From RUG12783 sp946409545 (GTDB lineage: Bacteria > Bacillota_I > Bacilli_A > RF39 > UBA660): a stretch of DNA of 14,213 nt. Below, piece after piece: positions 6,678 through 13,791 of the stretch. The notes under the pieces were generated by a model. That model saw nothing but the letters and a program-made list of their open reading frames with translations, did not search any database and was not told the origin of the DNA. A program made the position numbers and the translations under genes. Each line of letters starts with the position of its first letter. Position 1 is the stretch's first letter. Where the stretch lies: the NCBI GenBank assembly GCA_946409545.1, contig CAMJWT010000028.1:1-14213 (forward strand). The letters are read 5' to 3'.

Positions 6678-6878
6678 TTATCTATAATACCTTCTTATAG
6701 GTTCATTATCTTTAATTGCCCTATTTAATTTATCAATAATTTCGTTAATTCCATAACCTCTTACATATTCTTCATCAATTTGATTATCAGGGAACATATC
6801 ATTATATTCATTAAATAGTCTTACGACATCATCATCATTCATTGGATTATCAAAATCATCATAATCATCTTCAAACAT
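6678..6878 (-). CDS. Small acidic protein C, divergent paralogue of the trio
   Basis: 66 residues from the ATG at 6876-6878, chosen because GAGGTGG lies just upstream; an in-frame TTG at 6888-6890 would sit at the predicted transcription start and is rejected. The head is a run of acidic residues (MFEDDYDDFDNPMNDDD) in place of the EYLYV segment of A and B. The rest keeps the shared pattern: FNEYNDMFPDNQIDEEY, then INEIIDKLNRAIKDNEPIRR. It is the first gene of a C-B transcript with its own extended -10, placed after the nrdG terminator. No signal peptide or membrane segment. Function unknown. Confidence 0.78.
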   Translation of the reverse strand: MFEDDYDDFDNPMNDDDVVRLFNEYNDMFPDNQIDEEYVRGYGINEIIDKLNRAIKDNEPIRRYYR

Positions 6879-6880
6879 AA

Positions 6881-6907
6881 CCCACCTCAAGAAGTTATTG
6901 TAACAAA
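6881..6907 (-). repeat. Duplicated promoter/RBS block, copy upstream of small gene C
   Basis: Matches 6388-6414 at 25 of 27 positions. One difference changes the -10 hexamer to TACAAT; the other lies in the leader. Confidence 0.85.
6897..6905 (-). promoter_or_regulatory. Extended -10 promoter of small genes C-B
   Basis: Minus strand TGTTACAAT, about 19 bp before the ATG at 6878, equivalent in position to the one before gene A. No clear -35. Confidence 0.55.
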
Positions 6908-6935
6908 AAAGAAGAATAAAATCTATTTATTCTTC
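6905..6935 (-). terminator. Intrinsic terminator of nrdD-nrdG
   Basis: Minus strand GAAGAATAAA, loop TAGAT, TTTATTCTTC (6911-6935), a 10-bp perfect stem followed by T6. The nrdG stop codon lies in the stem. Confidence 0.88.
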
Positions 6936-7421
6936 ATATAAAACTACTTTTTTCTTTTTTAAAGATTTCTGAACATCAATAACACGTTGATTACTTGATC
7001 CTTTCCATTTTAACGTTGGATCAAATAAATCTATTTTAAATGTTCCATCTACTAATACATCTAAGTATTTCATAACTTCTTTGTCAGATAAATCTTTATC
7101 AAAAAGATATCCACTCCAAGCCCATAAAGACTTATTAGGAAACTTTTCTTTAAAAGCTTTGGCTAATTTTGTCGTACCATCAATATTCTTAGGATTCATT
7201 GGTTCTCCACCTAAGATAGATAAACCAACAATATAATCGGCACTAGCAAGCTCTAGTACCCGATTAATTGTTTCATCCGTAAATTCTTCTCCTCCATTAA
7301 AATCCCAAGTTTCTTCATTAAAGCAACCTTTGCAATGAAAATGACATCCTTGCATAAAGATTGATACACGAACACCTGGACCATTAGAGATATCCATTTT
7401 ACGTATTGTATTGTATCTCAT
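6927..7421 (-). CDS. nrdG: Anaerobic ribonucleoside-triphosphate reductase activating protein NrdG
   Basis: Radical SAM activase that generates the glycyl radical on NrdD. The 164-residue product has the normal NrdG length. It carries GPGVRVSIFMQGCHFHCKGC with the cluster-binding Cys26, Cys30 and Cys33, the SAM-contacting LSILGGEP (67-74), the WSGYLFD segment (102-108) characteristic of NrdG, and VLVDGTFKIDLFDP (122-135). The ATG at 7419-7421 shares one base with the nrdD stop codon (TAATG), so translation is very likely coupled. It is the second and last gene of the nrdDG operon, closed by a terminator. Identity is secure from sequence and context together. Confidence 0.96.
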   Translation of the reverse strand: MRYNTIRKMDISNGPGVRVSIFMQGCHFHCKGCFNEETWDFNGGEEFTDETINRVLELASADYIVGLSILGGEPMNPKNIDGTTKLAKAFKEKFPNKSLWAWSGYLFDKDLSDKEVMKYLDVLVDGTFKIDLFDPTLKWKGSSNQRVIDVQKSLKKKKVVLYEE

Positions 7422-9631
7422 TATTTACAATCTCTACAACCGCAATCGGCTTTATTATCGATATGTAGTACTCTTTCTTTAATTTCTTGTGTACGACCTT
7501 TATTCCAGAAGTTAGTTCCAATATATCCACATGTACGACGAGCTACATTAAGTAGATCATGATCACGGTTACCACAATTTGGACAATACCATTCAAGATC
7601 ATCATCAATTAAGATTTCTCCAGTATATCCACATTTTTGACAATAATCACTCTTTGTATTTAATTCCGCATACATGATATTGTCATAAATGAATTGCATA
7701 ACTTCTAGAATAACATCTAAGTTATTAGATAAATTAGGTGTTTCAATATAACTAATAGCACCACCTGGAGATAGTTTTTGGAATTCACTTTCAAGTTTTA
7801 ACTTAGTGAAAGCATCAATTTCTTCAAATACAGGTACATGATATGAGTTTGTAATATAATCACGATCAGTTATACCTTTAACAACACCAAATCTTTCTTT
7901 TAAGCATTTAGCAAATTTATATGTTGTTGATTCAATTGGTGTACCATATACAGAATAATCAATATCTTCAGCAGCTTTCCATTCTTTACATTTATCATTC
8001 ATATGTTGCATAACAGCAAGACCAAATTCTTTAGCTTCGCCATTATCTGTATGACTTTTACCAGTCATAAATTTAACACATTCATAAAGTCCAGCATAAC
8101 CAAGGGAAATTGTTGAATATCCATGATGTAATAATTCATGAATACTTTCACCTTTATCTAGTCGAGCTAGAGCACCATGTTGCCATAAAATTGGCGCAAC
8201 ATCACTCGTTACTTGAGATAATCTCTTATGTCTTATTTGTAAAGCTCTATGACATAAATCAAGTCTTTCATCAAAGATTTTCCAGAAAGTATCCATATCG
8301 CCATCACTAGATAAAGCAACATCTGGTAAGTTAATAGTTACAACACCTTGATTGAAACGACCATAATACTTACCTACACCTTCTTTATAGTTTTTAGCTT
8401 TAGCAATATTACCTAAAGAAATAGTTCTATCTGGTGTTAAGAATGAACGACATCCCATACATGGATAACATTCACCAACACCAAGTTCATTAATCTTACA
8501 TTCTTTCATTATTTTTTCAGAAATGTAATCAGGAACCATACGTTTAGATGTACATTCAGCAGCTAATTTAGTTAAATAATAATATTTGCTATCTGGATGA
8601 ATATTATCTTCTTCAAGAACATATAATAACTTAGGGAATGCAGGTGTAATATATACACCTTTTTCATTCTTCATACCTTGAATTCTTTGTTTTAATACTT
8701 CTTCAATTAATAGAGCAAGTTCTTCTTTGTATTCAGTAGTTTCACCTAAATACATATTTACTGATAAGAATGGAGCTTGTCCATTAGTTGTTGTCATTGA
8801 ATTAATTTGATATTGGAAAGTTTGAACACCATCAATAATTTCTTTCTTTAAATCTTCATCAACAAATTTTTCTACTTGAGCCTTCGTTAATTTACGACTC
8901 TTATATCTTTTTACATAAAACTCTTTACTAGATCTAATAAATGGAGCTAAATGTGTAAGAGATATTGTAGCACCACCATATTGACTAGATGAAACAGCTG
9001 TAATAATTTGCGTTGCAATTGTCATAGCTGTTAAAAATCTATGTGGTTTTTCAATCATAACACCATTAATATTAGTACCATTTTGTAACATATCATCTAA
9101 GTTAATTAGATCACAATTATGTAGAGCACTTTGAGCAAAGTAATCTGCATCATGGAAGTGGATAATACCTTCATCATGAGCTTTAACAACATCTTCAGGA
9201 AGTAAAAATCTTCTTGTAATATCAGTTGATGTAATACCAGCTAAATAATCACGTTGTGTTGTAACAACACGAGCATTCTTATTAGAATTTTCTGTATTCC
9301 AATACTCATTTTCACCATCAATTAATTCTTTAATTGCACGGTCAGTAGTATTACTCTTACGAACAAGTTCTCTTGTATATCGATATGTAATATAATGTTT
9401 AGCAAGTTCATACTTACCAATAGACATTAATTTCATTTCAATAATATCTTGAATATCTTCAACTAAGATTCTTTTCTTTCCTAATTTTTCAATATACTTA
9501 ATAATATTTTTAATTTGGACAGGAGAAGCTTGATCTTCTTCTTCTACTTCCGTATTTGCTCTATTAATAGCATTTTCTATCTTTTCGGAACACCAGTCAA
9601 CAACGGTTCCATCTCTTTTAATAACTTTCAT
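7421..9631 (-). CDS. nrdD: Anaerobic ribonucleoside-triphosphate reductase NrdD (class III)
   Basis: Reduces ribonucleoside triphosphates to dNTPs by glycyl radical chemistry under anoxia. The 736-residue product has an N-terminal ATP-cone (about 1-93, beginning MKVIKRDGTVVDW) for allosteric control, then the catalytic barrel with Cys173 (HNCDLINL) and the probable thiyl Cys394 (CMGCRSFLTP), a four-cysteine zinc site (C664, C667, C683, C686 in CQKCGY and CPNCGN), and the glycyl radical motif RRTCGYIG with Gly702. The tail ends with an extra cysteine cluster, CGCRDCK. I chose the ATG at 9629-9631 because AGGAGT lies 6 nt before it; an in-frame TTG at 9652 falls next to the -10 box. First gene of nrdDG, with an operator-like palindrome upstream. 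Confidence 0.97.
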   Translation of the reverse strand: MKVIKRDGTVVDWCSEKIENAINRANTEVEEEDQASPVQIKNIIKYIEKLGKKRILVEDIQDIIEMKLMSIGKYELAKHYITYRYTRELVRKSNTTDRAIKELIDGENEYWNTENSNKNARVVTTQRDYLAGITSTDITRRFLLPEDVVKAHDEGIIHFHDADYFAQSALHNCDLINLDDMLQNGTNINGVMIEKPHRFLTAMTIATQIITAVSSSQYGGATISLTHLAPFIRSSKEFYVKRYKSRKLTKAQVEKFVDEDLKKEIIDGVQTFQYQINSMTTTNGQAPFLSVNMYLGETTEYKEELALLIEEVLKQRIQGMKNEKGVYITPAFPKLLYVLEEDNIHPDSKYYYLTKLAAECTSKRMVPDYISEKIMKECKINELGVGECYPCMGCRSFLTPDRTISLGNIAKAKNYKEGVGKYYGRFNQGVVTINLPDVALSSDGDMDTFWKIFDERLDLCHRALQIRHKRLSQVTSDVAPILWQHGALARLDKGESIHELLHHGYSTISLGYAGLYECVKFMTGKSHTDNGEAKEFGLAVMQHMNDKCKEWKAAEDIDYSVYGTPIESTTYKFAKCLKERFGVVKGITDRDYITNSYHVPVFEEIDAFTKLKLESEFQKLSPGGAISYIETPNLSNNLDVILEVMQFIYDNIMYAELNTKSDYCQKCGYTGEILIDDDLEWYCPNCGNRDHDLLNVARRTCGYIGTNFWNKGRTQEIKERVLHIDNKADCGCRDCK

Positions 9632-9637
9632 AAATAC

Positions 9638-9643
9638 ACTCCT
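9638..9643 (-). promoter_or_regulatory. Ribosome binding site that sets the nrdD start
   Basis: Minus strand AGGAGT, 6 nt before the ATG at 9629-9631. It rules out the longer TTG start at 9652, which has no Shine-Dalgarno. Confidence 0.75.
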
Positions 9644-9656
9644 ATCATACAATAAA

Positions 9657-9662
9657 ATTATA
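9657..9662 (-). promoter_or_regulatory. -10 box of the nrdDG promoter
   Basis: Minus strand TATAAT, about 26 bp before the ATG. The -35 position (around 9680-9685) has no good match to TTGACA, as expected for a promoter under regulation. The palindrome at 9683-9700 overlaps that position. Confidence 0.6.
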
Positions 9663-9682
9663 ACTTGTTAATCTATACAACT

Positions 9683-9700
9683 TTGTTGCAAATGCAACAA
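9683..9700. promoter_or_regulatory. 18-bp palindrome upstream of nrdDG, Rex-operator-like
   Basis: TTGTTGCA, 2 nt, TGCAACAA: a perfect 8-bp inverted repeat. Its ends and length fit the general Rex operator form known in Bacillota (TTGTnnnn, centre, nnnnACAA; 18 bp). Rex senses NADH/NAD+ and controls anaerobic genes, so control of an anaerobic reductase is plausible. It overlaps the -35 position, consistent with repression. The inner bases differ from the usual Rex sites, and NrdR boxes (16 bp, usually in pairs) do not match. The regulator's identity is inference. Confidence 0.55.
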
Positions 9701-9891
9701 TTTATGAAATTAGACAGAATTATTTTTTTTAGGTGTAAAGCAAATCATTTTTTGCAATAATGATATCAACAAAAAGCAAATATTTTCTATTTACAGTCAC
9801 CTTACACATTTCTATTTTCTTATCAATTCTTAATTTCATTATATCGATAAGGAGTTATTATTAAAAGACTATTTACACGAAATTGATAAAT
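9701..9891. other. Intergenic stretch without a recognisable gene
   Basis: Between the nrdDG control region and the terminator of the cysteine-rich gene. Only weak structure is visible: GCAAA/TTTGC arms at 9740-9755, and a plus-strand frame ending KDYLHEIDK at a TAA at 9891-9893 that has no start codon and is closed upstream by TAA at 9831. It may be upstream regulatory sequence of nrdDG or a degenerate gene end; nothing is established. Confidence 0.4.
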
Positions 9892-9917
9892 AAAAAAAAA
9901 GGCGATTACTCGCCTTT
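9892..9917 (-). terminator. Intrinsic terminator of the cysteine-rich surface protein gene
   Basis: Minus strand AAAGGCGA, loop GTAA, TCGCCTTT (9898-9917), a perfect 8-bp stem followed by a T run of 9. It could also stop plus-strand transcripts, though the T run in that direction is shorter. Confidence 0.88.
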
Positions 9918-9919
9918 TA

Positions 9920-11827
9920 TTAATCTAATTCTTTTTTAACTCTAGTTAATTGATATACTACGATACCTGAACCCATAATTACAAGGAATGCACCGCAAGC
10001 ATATAAAATATTAGATACTGATAAACCTGTTGGAGGTGGAGTAACTTTACAATCTTCGATTGTTGTTACACCTGGATCTTCTTCACATTTATCATCATCG
10101 AAGTAAGAACCCCATTTAACTTCTTCACCACATTTGAAACATGCAGCTCGACATTTATTTTTATCAGTTATTGAAGCAACAATTTCGTATTTGTCATCAC
10201 CAACATGGTTACCCCAAACAAATTCTCCTGTTGCAGTTTCTTTATAACAGAATTTTTTACATTGAGCTTCTGTTAAACTAGTAAATGTATAACCAGCAAC
10301 ATCTTTATATTTACCCCAATAGTATTCGTCATTTTTAGTATAACAAGCTGGATCTTCTTCTTCTGGTTCTTTTTGGCAATCAGCTTCATTTTCAGAGTAT
10401 TTTACCCAAGCACTATCGCCAGCATGTTTACCCCAGTCATATTCACCAGTGCTAACATTTTTATAACAATATGGTTTTTCTTCACAATCAGCTTGATTTT
10501 CAGAAACAAATGTACAAGATGTATCAGATGCATATTTACCCCATTTTAATTCTTCACCACATTTGTAGCAAGCTGGAGTATCAGTAGATGGTTTCTTACA
10601 TTTAGACTCATCTGTAATACTTGCAATTAATGTACAATTAGTATTATCTGAAGGTAATCCCCATTTATAAGTTCCACTACAATTGAAACATGCAGGTTCT
10701 TCAGGAGTACTTCCTCCACAACATCTATCCCATTCTTCACCATAACCAGTAGATGGGTCTACTTTTTCATAAGCTTTACATCCTTTTCTTGATTCCATTT
10801 CAGCTCTTGTATAAGCATTAGATGGTGCTTTTGCATGATCGGAAACTTTGTTCCAATCACCGTATGAAACAACAGTTACTGAACCACTCTTTTGTACTTC
10901 TCCTGCAGTTGCAACAGCTGTTACATTACCTGATTTACCACATTGAATACCACTAACAACAACATTACAAGTTGCAGTGTTAGAACAATTTAAACTTACT
11001 GAAGCAACATTACTGCTTGCAGTCCAACTAGCTTTAACTGGATTACCATCTTTATCTTTTGCATAGAATGGAACACTAATACTTGATGTTTCTTTTAAGT
11101 AATAAGTTCCTTGATTAGATGATACTGATGTTAATACAGCATCTGCAGGTTGTTCATATACACATTGTACATATGCATCTTTACTAGCAGGTTTATTATA
11201 TCTACTTGTATCACTTGGTGTAAATGATACAGTAACTTTACCATTATATGTACCAGGTTTGTTTTGACATGTTGCATTACCAGATCCATCAACAGTTACA
11301 ATACTTGTATCAGCACTAGTAAAACTCCAAGTTCCTGCAATGTTAGGAGATACACTATGTGAAATAGCTCCAGAACCTGTTCTTCCAGAAACTGTAATAG
11401 TTGGTGTAGTCTTATCTGGTGTACAAGAACTTGCACCAGCTGAACTATGTTGACCTGATGGACAATCTGTACAAGATATACCATTTGCACTATATGTATT
11501 TGCTGGACATGTGTCACATCCACTACCATCTGCCTTTAGTTTTTCACCGGCCTCACATTTTGTACATATTTTAGACCATTGTTTAATAGCATAACATGGA
11601 TTATTACATGCAGTACATTTTGTTTGATCGATTACTATTTGATTGTATGTTGTTCCAGGAGTAGAAGCTCCAGGAGCAGCAGTATTACCACCTGAAGGTG
11701 TACCACAGTTGAAATAACCAGTTGATCCTTCATACCATTCACTTGATTGGCAGGCTGCTTTTACATTTACTACACCAATAAATGCAAAAACCATTAATAT
11801 CATTAAGATTTTAAAACTTTTTCTCAT
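9920..11827 (-). CDS. Secreted cysteine-rich surface protein with six WG repeats and a PPPTG-type C-terminal anchor
   Basis: 635 residues. A signal peptide (about 1-24: Arg/Lys, then ILMILMVFAFIGVV, cut near VKA) is followed by a cysteine-rich zone (71-135) with CPANTYSANGISCTDCPSG, which resembles ephrin-receptor-like/GCC2-GCC3 modules. Next come two Ig-like regions (about 140-225 and 228-322), then six repeats of 30-40 residues (380-593). Each repeat opens with a cysteine, often CxxC, has (Y/V/L)xWG in the middle and ends in a single cysteine after an acidic stretch. The C terminus has PPPTG (597-601), a hydrophobic span (about 605-626) and the basic tail RVKKELD, the layout of a sortase sorting signal. 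About 39 cysteines suggest extensive disulphide bonding. The ATG follows AAGGATG. It is a single-gene transcript. Role unknown; adhesion or envelope structure is a guess. Confidence 0.85.
   Translation of the reverse strand: MRKSFKILMILMVFAFIGVVNVKAACQSSEWYEGSTGYFNCGTPSGGNTAAPGASTPGTTYNQIVIDQTKCTACNNPCYAIKQWSKICTKCEAGEKLKADGSGCDTCPANTYSANGISCTDCPSGQHSSAGASSCTPDKTTPTITVSGRTGSGAISHSVSPNIAGTWSFTSADTSIVTVDGSGNATCQNKPGTYNGKVTVSFTPSDTSRYNKPASKDAYVQCVYEQPADAVLTSVSSNQGTYYLKETSSISVPFYAKDKDGNPVKASWTASSNVASVSLNCSNTATCNVVVSGIQCGKSGNVTAVATAGEVQKSGSVTVVSYGDWNKVSDHAKAPSNAYTRAEMESRKGCKAYEKVDPSTGYGEEWDRCCGGSTPEEPACFNCSGTYKWGLPSDNTNCTLIASITDESKCKKPSTDTPACYKCGEELKWGKYASDTSCTFVSENQADCEEKPYCYKNVSTGEYDWGKHAGDSAWVKYSENEADCQKEPEEEDPACYTKNDEYYWGKYKDVAGYTFTSLTEAQCKKFCYKETATGEFVWGNHVGDDKYEIVASITDKNKCRAACFKCGEEVKWGSYFDDDKCEEDPGVTTIEDCKVTPPPTGLSVSNILYACGAFLVIMGSGIVVYQLTRVKKELD
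10049..10690 (-). repeat. Six tandem coding repeats of the CxxC/WG type
   Basis: Residues 380-593 of the surface protein: repeats open at Cys380, 420, 454, 495, 527 and 563 and close at Cys410, 448, 484, 523, 559 and 593. A shared WG lies 8-13 residues after the opening cysteine. Copies 1, 2 and 6 have CxxC (CFNC, CYKC, CFKC) while 3, 4 and 5 have a single cysteine (CYKN, CYTK, CYKE), so two sub-types are present. Confidence 0.85.
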
Positions 11828-11919
11828 ATATTCATCCTTTCTTTTCCAATATGATATTGTTTTATTTTTAATTTTTATTATAATATCATACCTTCTTCCT
11901 ATCTTATCTTAACAATACC

Positions 11920-11948
11920 ATTATATAGATTTATGAAATTATTATCAA
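11920..11948 (-). promoter_or_regulatory. Promoter of the cysteine-rich surface protein gene
   Basis: Minus strand TTGATA (11943-11948), 17-bp spacer, TATAAT (11920-11925). It implies a leader of about 85 nt, much longer than the others here. A second TATAAT-like sequence lies closer to the gene, near 11880, without a good -35. Confidence 0.7.
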
Positions 11949-11966
11949 GACTATAATGTAAAAAAT

Positions 11967-11994
11967 AAAAAAAAGATGTGTCATTTAACACATC
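11967..11994 (-). terminator. Intrinsic terminator of the paralogous gene pair
   Basis: Minus strand GATGTGT, loop of 6 nt, ACACATC (11975-11994), a perfect 7-bp stem followed by T8. It lies 10 bp after the stop codon of the downstream gene of the pair. Confidence 0.85.
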
Positions 11995-12003
11995 AAATTT
12001 ACA

Positions 12004-12888
12004 TTATTTTCTTTTTCTTTTTATTAATAAAAGGTATATCTTACACCATATATGATTATGAATATTTTTAAATAATTTACATATCCATAACTCTCTTGTT
12101 GATATATAGTCATCTTCAATTATCTTGTCAATATCATTAGATACAAGATTCAGATTCTTAATTGAACTATTTAATTCTTTAATTAAAGATAAAGATCTTT
12201 TATATCCTCTTTTTGGAGTAGTACTTTTTGAATAAATCATTTTTTTCATTGTAAAATTAAAGATTTTTTCACGAAGTTCAATATCTGTATTATGAATAAA
12301 TAAAATTCTTTGTAATTCACTAACATCATAATCATGATTATCCTTTAATATTTTATACATTTCATCTAAAGTTAATTTTTTCTCTTTAGGAAGAATAGTT
12401 GTTAAATCTTCATCTTTGATCTTACCATTAGTTGATAAAGCTGATAATTGAAATTCATTATCTGTTACAAAATCTTTACTAATATGTTTCTTATATATAT
12501 TAAATGTTATATATTCATTAGTAACATTGTTTCTTCCTACAATACTATATCCATTATTAGAACGATAATAAGAATCAAGTAATTTTAATTCATTATAAGA
12601 TAATTGATATCTTAATTGTTTGTGATCAAGTGATGATGTAACATTAACAATATCATTAAATTCTTTTTCAATAAAACCCTCTTCTTCAATTAATTTACGT
12701 TCTGGATATTTAAATCGATACCATAAATCTAATTTATCAATAAAAGCTTGTAATGAAGATACACTCATATAAGAACTATATCCCATTTTTATTTTTTTAT
12801 AGAACCATTTTAAGAAAACTAAATTATTTTCTAAATCATATTCTTTTTTATCTTCTTTATAAAATCTAGATAAATCATCAAAATTCAT
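12004..12888 (-). CDS. Unknown protein, downstream member of a paralogous pair
   Basis: 294 residues from the ATG at 12888, no recognised family. It is clearly homologous to its neighbour: YDLENNLVFLKWFYKK...GYSS...LQAFID...LWYRFKYPER near the N terminus and HNTDIELREKI...STTPKRGYKRS in the C-terminal half align without large gaps. It differs by a C-terminal extension rich in Trp, Lys and hydrophobic residues (LWICKLFKNIHNHIWCKIYLLLIKRKRK region), which might touch membrane or nucleic acid. No signal peptide. I preferred 12888 to the ATG at 12897 because the AGGGG site directly abuts 12897 but lies 9 nt before 12888; this is a modest preference. It begins within 15 bp of the first gene's stop, so the two share a transcript. 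Confidence 0.82.
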   Translation of the reverse strand: MNFDDLSRFYKEDKKEYDLENNLVFLKWFYKKIKMGYSSYMSVSSLQAFIDKLDLWYRFKYPERKLIEEEGFIEKEFNDIVNVTSSLDHKQLRYQLSYNELKLLDSYYRSNNGYSIVGRNNVTNEYITFNIYKKHISKDFVTDNEFQLSALSTNGKIKDEDLTTILPKEKKLTLDEMYKILKDNHDYDVSELQRILFIHNTDIELREKIFNFTMKKMIYSKSTTPKRGYKRSLSLIKELNSSIKNLNLVSNDIDKIIEDDYISTRELWICKLFKNIHNHIWCKIYLLLIKRKRK

Positions 12889-12900
12889 CAAACTCATCCC

Positions 12901-13719
12901 CTATTTCTTTAATTTTACACTTTGTTTTTCTAATTCTCTTTGCATTAATTCATCTAAGTAACTTTCATCTAATTTAATTAATAGATTTTCTTTTATTTCT
13001 TTATTAAAAGCTTTACTTCTTCGATAATTATTATATGGAGTTGAATAATTATTATAAAGAATTTTAAGAGAAATATAATATATTAATCTATTACGTAATT
13101 CAATATCCGTTGTATGATTAAAAATTATTTGCATCAAGTGTGTTAAATCAAAACCTTTTAATTCTTTTAATTCATCAAATAATAAATCTAAATTAGTATT
13201 TGTTAACTTAACCATTGGAAAATTCTTTTTAACATCATTTGGATTAACTAAACCATCACTACTTCTTGCTTCAAGAATAATTCTTGATAAACCTTCTCCA
13301 TCAGTTTGATTATTCTTAATAATCTCAGCACCAACCAAGCCTTCGTAGCGAATAATATTTCCTTTATCATCATAAATAGGTACACTACCAGAATAATTAG
13401 ATCGATATATTCCCATAATTAAACCAATAATATTCTTAGGCAATCGATATAACATTTCATTAAAATCCATATTATTTGATATATCTGTTATATTAGAAAA
13501 ATCAAGGTCAACATTACCATCTTCGATTTCATAATAACGATCTGGATATTTAATGTAATACCACATAGAAATAAAATCAATTAATCTTTGAAGATCATCA
13601 ACATTGAACATTGAATTATAACCATGTCTCATTTTATTTTTATACCATGATAGAAATTCTCGATTATGTCTTAAATCATACATTTTTCGATCTTTAGAAA
13701 AGAAATTATCTTTAGCCAT
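12901..13719 (-). CDS. Unknown protein, first member of a paralogous pair
   Basis: 272 residues, no recognised family, probably cytoplasmic (no signal peptide or membrane span). Two blocks are shared with the next gene: residues 14-61 (YDLxxNxxFLxW, GYxS, LQxxID, WYxxKYPxR), where about 22 of 48 positions are identical, and residues 170-245, centred on NHTTDIELRNRL and STPYNNYRRS. The middle (about 105-160) differs more and contains IIRYEGLVGAEII and LSRIILEARSSDG. The many aromatic and basic residues in the first block could suit nucleic-acid or protein binding, but no motif supports this. The ATG at 13717-13719 follows AGAGG by 5 nt and has an extended -10 promoter upstream. Confidence 0.85.
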   Translation of the reverse strand: MAKDNFFSKDRKMYDLRHNREFLSWYKNKMRHGYNSMFNVDDLQRLIDFISMWYYIKYPDRYYEIEDGNVDLDFSNITDISNNMDFNEMLYRLPKNIIGLIMGIYRSNYSGSVPIYDDKGNIIRYEGLVGAEIIKNNQTDGEGLSRIILEARSSDGLVNPNDVKKNFPMVKLTNTNLDLLFDELKELKGFDLTHLMQIIFNHTTDIELRNRLIYYISLKILYNNYSTPYNNYRRSKAFNKEIKENLLIKLDESYLDELMQRELEKQSVKLKK

Positions 13720-13736
13720 AACAACCTCTCGGGCAT

Positions 13737-13745
13737 ATTATAACA
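13737..13745 (-). promoter_or_regulatory. Extended -10 promoter of the paralogous gene pair
   Basis: Minus strand TGTTATAAT, about 18 bp before the ATG at 13719, which leaves a leader of about 11 nt. No clear -35. Confidence 0.6.
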
Positions 13746-13791
13746 TAACATGATAAATAGAACATTTTTATTTACAAAAAAATATGTAAAA

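Noticed and set aside
6160..6890. Toxin-antitoxin or CRISPR-like interpretation of the small tandem genes
   Set aside because: The three are paralogues of each other rather than an unrelated pair, lack toxin or DNA-binding motifs, and no short spaced repeats of CRISPR type are present.
8110..8310. Plus-strand open frame of 66 codons opposite nrdD
   Set aside because: It lies wholly antisense to a strongly conserved gene, is rich in His/Tyr as expected for a reverse-frame artefact, and has no ribosome binding site or promoter.
9733..9811. GTGTAA/TTACAC arms and GCAAA/TTTGC pairs upstream of nrdDG
   Set aside because: Arms of 5-6 bp in AT-rich DNA are expected by chance and form no recognisable riboswitch or paired NrdR boxes.
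9831..9893. Plus-strand frame ending KDYLHEIDK before the terminator at 9892
   Set aside because: Closed by TAA at 9831, no start codon, fewer than 20 codons. It could be a gene remnant but cannot be supported.
11296..11529. Minus-strand open frame of 77 codons inside the cysteine-rich gene
   Set aside because: Same strand, other frame of the surface protein gene; its low-complexity Val/Gln/His product is a shadow of the Cys/Ser/Thr-rich reading.
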